Below are positions 60,983 through 64,000 of a stretch of 64,000 nt of DNA, one piece after another. The notes beneath the pieces are model-generated. The model ran no database searches. It worked only from the letters and a program-made list of their open reading frames with translations, and was not told where the DNA came from. A program made the position numbers and the translations under genes. Position 1 is the stretch's first letter. The number at the start of each line of letters is the position of its first letter. The stretch spans positions 3,906,001 through 3,970,000 of the forward strand of contig NZ_CP031264.1 in assembly GCF_003258605.2 (NCBI RefSeq). Reading direction: 5' to 3'. The DNA is from Peterkaempfera bronchialis (lineage in GTDB: Bacteria; Actinomycetota; Actinomycetes; Streptomycetales; Streptomycetaceae).

Positions 60983-62314
60983 ATGTCCTGTGTGAGCTAT
61001 CCGTACGAAGCCCCAGTGTCCCAGAAGCTGTTCGAGCGCGCCTCGATCGTCACCCCCGGCGGGGTCAACTCGCCGGTGCGCGCCTTCAAGGCCGTGGGCG
61101 GTACGCCCCGGTTCATGGTATCCGGTACCGGTCCCTACCTGACCGACGCCGACGGCCGCGAGTATGTCGACCTCGTCTGCTCCTGGGGACCGATGATTCT
61201 CGGCCATTCTCATCCGGCTGTCCTGAAGGCGGTGCATGAGGCGGTGGCGCGCGGCACCTCCTTCGGTACGCCGGGGGAGGGCGAGGTCGAACTGGCCGAG
61301 GAGATCGTCCGGCGGATCGCGCCGGTCGAGCAGGTGCGCCTGGTGTCGTCCGGCACCGAGGCGACCATGTCGGCGATCCGGTTGGCACGCGGCTTCACCG
61401 GGCGGGCCAAGGTCGTCAAGTTCGCGGGCTGCTACCACGGTCATGTGGACGCGCTGCTGGCCGCTGCCGGTTCAGGTGTGGCGACTTTTGGACTTCCGGA
61501 CACCCCGGGCGTGACCGGCGCGCAGGCCGGCGACACCATCGTGCTGCCCTACAACGACCTGGACGCGGTGCGCGCCGCGTTCGCCGCCAACCCGGGCGCC
61601 ATCGCCTGCGTGATCACCGAGGCGTCGCCCGGCAACATGGGCGTGGTGCCGCCGCTGCCCGGCTTCAACCACGGCCTCGCCCAGCTCTGCCGGGAGAACG
61701 GCGCGCTGTTCATCTCCGACGAGGTGATGACCGGCTTCCGCGTCTCCAAGGCCGGCTGGTACGGCCTGGAGGCGGCCCGTGAGGGGTGGGCCCCGGACCT
61801 GCTCACCTTCGGCAAGGTGATGGGCGGCGGCTTCCCGGCGGCGGCCTTCGGCGGTCGCGCCGAGGTGATGGCGTACCTCGCCCCGGCCGGCCCGGTCTAC
61901 CAGGCGGGCACGCTCTCCGGTAACCCGGTGGCCACCGCCGCCGGCCTGGCCCAGCTGCGGCACTGCACCGACGAGGTCTATGCGACCGTGGACCGGGTGT
62001 CGGCCGAGGTCTCCGGGCTGGTGTCGGAGGCGCTGGCCAAGGAGGGCGTGGCGCACCGGGTGCAGCGGGCGGGCAATATGTTCTCGGTCTTCTTCACCGA
62101 GCGGCCGGTGATCGACTATGACCGGGCCAAGGCCCAGGAGGCGTTCCGCTTCACCGCCTTCTTCCACTCCATGCTGGCGCAGGGCGTCTATCTGCCGCCG
62201 TCCGCCTTCGAGTCCTGGTTCGTCTCCTCCGCGCATGACGCGCAGGCCGTCGAGCGGATCGCGGCGGCGCTGCCGGCGGCGGCCCGTGCCGCTGCCGAGG
62301 CGCGGCCCGCGTAG
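60983..62314 (+). CDS. hemL: glutamate-1-semialdehyde 2,1-aminomutase
   Basis: Converts glutamate-1-semialdehyde to 5-aminolevulinate, directly after the HemA step. The 443-residue PLP enzyme of the class III aminotransferase fold has [15 protein letters not shown] (phosphate binding), the Asp in [12 protein letters not shown] and the Schiff-base Lys in [12 protein letters not shown] (about K278). The start is uncertain: ATG 60983, GTG 60992 and upstream ATGs at 60938 and 60953 are in frame; 60983 places [15 protein letters not shown] near the N-terminus, as in relatives. Encoded about 15 kb from the other hem genes. Confidence 0.95.
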   Translation: MSCVSYPYEAPVSQKLFERASIVTPGGVNSPVRAFKAVGGTPRFMVSGTGPYLTDADGREYVDLVCSWGPMILGHSHPAVLKAVHEAVARGTSFGTPGEGEVELAEEIVRRIAPVEQVRLVSSGTEATMSAIRLARGFTGRAKVVKFAGCYHGHVDALLAAAGSGVATFGLPDTPGVTGAQAGDTIVLPYNDLDAVRAAFAANPGAIACVITEASPGNMGVVPPLPGFNHGLAQLCRENGALFISDEVMTGFRVSKAGWYGLEAAREGWAPDLLTFGKVMGGGFPAAAFGGRAEVMAYLAPAGPVYQAGTLSGNPVATAAGLAQLRHCTDEVYATVDRVSAEVSGLVSEALAKEGVAHRVQRAGNMFSVFFTERPVIDYDRAKAQEAFRFTAFFHSMLAQGVYLPPSAFESWFVSSAHDAQAVERIAAALPAAARAAAEARPA

Positions 62315-62320
62315 GCTCGC

Positions 62321-62362
62321 CGCAGTCCCGGACCCGCAGTCCCGGACCCGCAGTCCCGGACC
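62321..62362. repeat. 14-bp tandem repeat, three units
   Basis: Exact units CGCAGTCCCGGACC at 62321, 62335 and 62349, directly after the hemL stop. Confidence 0.88.
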
Positions 62363-62421
62363 CGCCGACCCCCGTACTCGCCGACCACCCCGTACCCCTA
62401 AGGCCCCAAGGAGCAGCTCAG

Positions 62422-63102
62422 GTGAGCAGCAAAGACGTCACAGTCGTCCACCTCATGCGCCACGGCGAGGTGCACAACCCGGAGGGCGTGCTGTACGGCA
62501 GGCTGCCCGACTACCACCTCTCGGAGCTCGGCAAGGAGATGGCCGAGCGGGTCGCCGACCACCTGGCGGGCCGGGACATCACCCATGTGGTCGCCTCCCC
62601 GCTGGACCGGGCCCAGGAGACCGCCGCGCCGATCGCGGCGGCGCACGGCCTGAAGACGGCGGTGGACGAGCGGCTGATCGAGGCGGAGAACGTCTTCCAG
62701 GGCAAGACCTTCGGGGTGGGCGACGGGTCGCTGCGGAACCCGTCGCACTGGAAGTACCTCACCAACCCCTTCCGCCCGTCGTGGGGCGAGCCGTACATCG
62801 AGCAGGTCGTGCGGATGATGGGCGCGCTGGGCGCGGCCCGCGACGCCGCCCGGGGGCACGAGGCGGTCTGCGTCAGCCACCAGCTGCCGATCTGGGTGAC
62901 ACGCTGCTTCGCCGAGCACCGGCGGCTCTGGCACGACCCGCGCAAGCGGCAGTGCTCGCTGGCGTCGCTCACCAGCTTCACGTACGAGGGCGACCGGATC
63001 GTCTCGGTCGGCTACAGCGAGCCGGCCCGCGACCTGCTGCCGGCCCACCTCACGGGCAAGGGCGGGAAGAACCAGCCGGTCGGCAAGAGCTTCGGCGCCT
63101 GA
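62422..63102 (+). CDS. histidine phosphatase family protein
   Basis: A 226-residue phosphoglycerate-mutase-like phosphatase. The phosphohistidine motif is VHLMRHGEVHNPEGVLYGRL (RHGE, about residues 13-16). The second catalytic His is in AVCVSHQLPIWVTR, and SPLDRAQETAAPIA follows the pattern of the family. The usual order next to hemL in streptomycetes is preserved. The substrate is unknown. The GTG start at 62422 has AAGGAG upstream. Confidence 0.92.
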   Translation: MSSKDVTVVHLMRHGEVHNPEGVLYGRLPDYHLSELGKEMAERVADHLAGRDITHVVASPLDRAQETAAPIAAAHGLKTAVDERLIEAENVFQGKTFGVGDGSLRNPSHWKYLTNPFRPSWGEPYIEQVVRMMGALGAARDAARGHEAVCVSHQLPIWVTRCFAEHRRLWHDPRKRQCSLASLTSFTYEGDRIVSVGYSEPARDLLPAHLTGKGGKNQPVGKSFGA

Positions 63103-63120
63103 CCGGGCCCGACCCGACCC

Positions 63121-63158
63121 GGCCCGACCCAGCCTGGCCCGACCCAGCCTGGCCCGGG
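63121..63158. repeat. 15-bp tandem repeat, two and a half units
   Basis: GGCCCGACCCAGCCT twice (63121-63135 and 63136-63150) plus a partial unit in the gap after the histidine phosphatase gene. Confidence 0.75.
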
Positions 63159-63251
63159 ACCCCCGAGGTTTCCGCCCGGGGGCCTCGGGCAGGGGCGCGA
63201 AAGAGGACAGATCCACTCATTCGCGTCTGCACGGAAGGAGGGTGGTTCGCC

Positions 63252-63830
63252 GTGGCCGCCACCCTGCAAGGCAAGACCGTGGCATTTCTGGTCGCCCCGG
63301 AAGGGGTCGAGCAGATCGAGCTCACCAGCCCCTGGAAGGCGGTGCAGGAGGCGGGCGGCACGCCCCGGCTGGTCTCCACCAGGCCCGGCCGCGTCCAGGC
63401 GTACCACCACCTCGACAAGGCCGACACCTTCGAGGTGCACGATGTGGCCGGTGAGGTCCCCGCGGGCCACTACGACGCGCTGGTGCTGCCCGGCGGCGTC
63501 GCCAACCCGGACATCCTGCGGACCGACCGGGACGCGGTGGCCTTCGCCAAGGCGTTCTTCGACGCGGGCAAGCCGGTCGCGGCCATCTGCCACGGCCCGT
63601 GGACCCTGGTCGAGGCCGGGGTGGTGCGCAACCGCACGCTGACCTCCTGGCCCAGCCTGCGGACCGACATCGTCAACGCGGGCGGCAACTGGGTCGACGA
63701 GGAGGTCAGGATCTGCACCGCAGGGCGCAACGTCCTGATCACCAGCCGCCGGCCGGACGACCTCAGGGCCTTCGAGGGGGCACTGACCACCGAGTTCGCC
63801 AAGGGGCCCCGGGCCACGGCCCCCGCGTGA
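63252..63830 (+). CDS. DJ-1/PfpI family protein
   Basis: A 192-residue protein of the type 1 glutamine amidotransferase-like fold. The nucleophile elbow is AICHGPWTLVEAG (Cys about residue 115), with the upstream Glu in LVAPEGVEQIELTSPW and the GG stretch LPGGVANPD. It matches the YhbO/PfpI group, reported as general-stress proteins with glyoxalase or deglycase-type activity. The GTG start at 63252 follows GAAGGAGG with a rather long spacer. No operon partner is visible. Confidence 0.92.
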   Translation: MAATLQGKTVAFLVAPEGVEQIELTSPWKAVQEAGGTPRLVSTRPGRVQAYHHLDKADTFEVHDVAGEVPAGHYDALVLPGGVANPDILRTDRDAVAFAKAFFDAGKPVAAICHGPWTLVEAGVVRNRTLTSWPSLRTDIVNAGGNWVDEEVRICTAGRNVLITSRRPDDLRAFEGALTTEFAKGPRATAPA

Positions 63831-63859
63831 CCGCCGCCACCCGCTCGCCAACCGGTCCT

Positions 63860-63903
63860 GAGCCGGTCCCGAGCCGGTCCCGAGCCGGTCCCGAGCCGGT
63901 CCC
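63860..63903. repeat. 11-bp tandem repeat, four units
   Basis: Exact units GAGCCGGTCCC at 63860, 63871, 63882 and 63893, just after the DJ-1/PfpI stop. Confidence 0.9.
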
Positions 63904-63991
63904 CGGCTGATCCGCCGCAGGTCGGCGGGGGTGTGAGACGCGACACCCGACCCCGATGAGGGCCGTCGCGAAGCCATGCGAAACTTTTCAC

Positions 63992-64000
63992 ATGAGTCTT
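63992..64000 (+). other. possible gene start cut by window end
   Basis: ATGAGTCTT after an AT-rich segment could open a new gene. Only three codons are visible, so this cannot be judged. Confidence 0.2.

Noticed and set aside
1-64000. tRNA, rRNA, CRISPR arrays and riboswitches
   Set aside because: No tRNA T-loop context outside coding genes, no rRNA-like stretch, no regularly spaced repeat-spacer array and no recognisable riboswitch were seen by eye.

Overview
The window is chromosomal DNA of very high GC content from a Streptomycetaceae actinomycete (Streptomyces, Kitasatospora or Streptacidiphilus; the genus cannot be fixed from the sequence alone). Evidence: pervasive GTG starts and GC-rich third codon positions, a bldN/rsbN developmental sigma/anti-sigma pair, several short chaplins, a rex-hemA-hemC-hemD operon, the 32-residue ribosomal protein bS22, disA/radA/mutY together, and secreted CBM-bearing mannanases. 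No rRNA, tRNA, CRISPR array, complete insertion sequence or integrase was seen.

Layout. 0.1-2.5 kb: TetR regulator divergent from a DHA2 drug exporter, with paired operators between them. 2.6-11.2 kb: genome maintenance (mutY, disA, radA), a membrane protein joining a degenerate sigma factor to a BACON domain, and two conserved hypotheticals. 11.3-15.2 kb: Ppx/GppA phosphatase, TIM-barrel isomerase, methyltransferase and TetR. 15.2-19.1 kb: a sugar catabolism cluster (SIS isomerase, PfkB kinase, class II aldolase, divergent DeoR regulator) fitting a tagatose-phosphate-type route; the kinase is frameshifted. 19.2-31.2 kb: ilvD, an ABC exporter, secreted PHB-type esterase, proC, HAD phosphatase, frameshifted M23-like membrane protein, MFS transporter, acuC-like deacetylase. 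31.5-38.5 kb: excisionase-type regulator, bS22, epimerase, acyltransferase, rsbN, bldN and an HAD-IB phosphatase. 38.7-45.9 kb: glutaredoxin-like protein, exonuclease, then rex-hemA-hemC-hemD-hemB, preceded by a Rex operator. 45.9-48.0 kb: a chaplin cluster with one unusual charged-tail chaplin and one chaplin remnant. 49.1-51.6 kb: two secreted beta-mannanases of unrelated folds (GH5 with CBM2; GH134 with CBM10) behind a LacI-type palindrome. 51.7-52.8 kb: MarR divergent from YceI.

52.9-60.2 kb looks like an accessory island. It is flanked by a 28-bp imperfect direct repeat, one copy of which is the 3' end of a conserved gene. It holds a nucleoside-diphosphate-kinase homologue, a CYTH protein, an HD phosphohydrolase, an unrecognised 456-residue protein and a SAM methyltransferase. 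Divergently come an HTH protein with a degenerate Nudix domain, an intact Nudix hydrolase and a broken TPR-type regulator. This is the best candidate for an undescribed system; its biological role is unknown. 60.2-64 kb returns to backbone genes (hypothetical, hemL, histidine phosphatase, DJ-1/PfpI protein).

Genes that probably work together: tetrapyrrole synthesis (hemA, C, D, B and hemL, with rex sensing NADH/NAD+); aerial development (bldN, rsbN, chaplins); mannan degradation (GH5, GH134). Several genes carry single-base frameshifts in GC-rich tracts, so local sequence error must be weighed against true gene decay.
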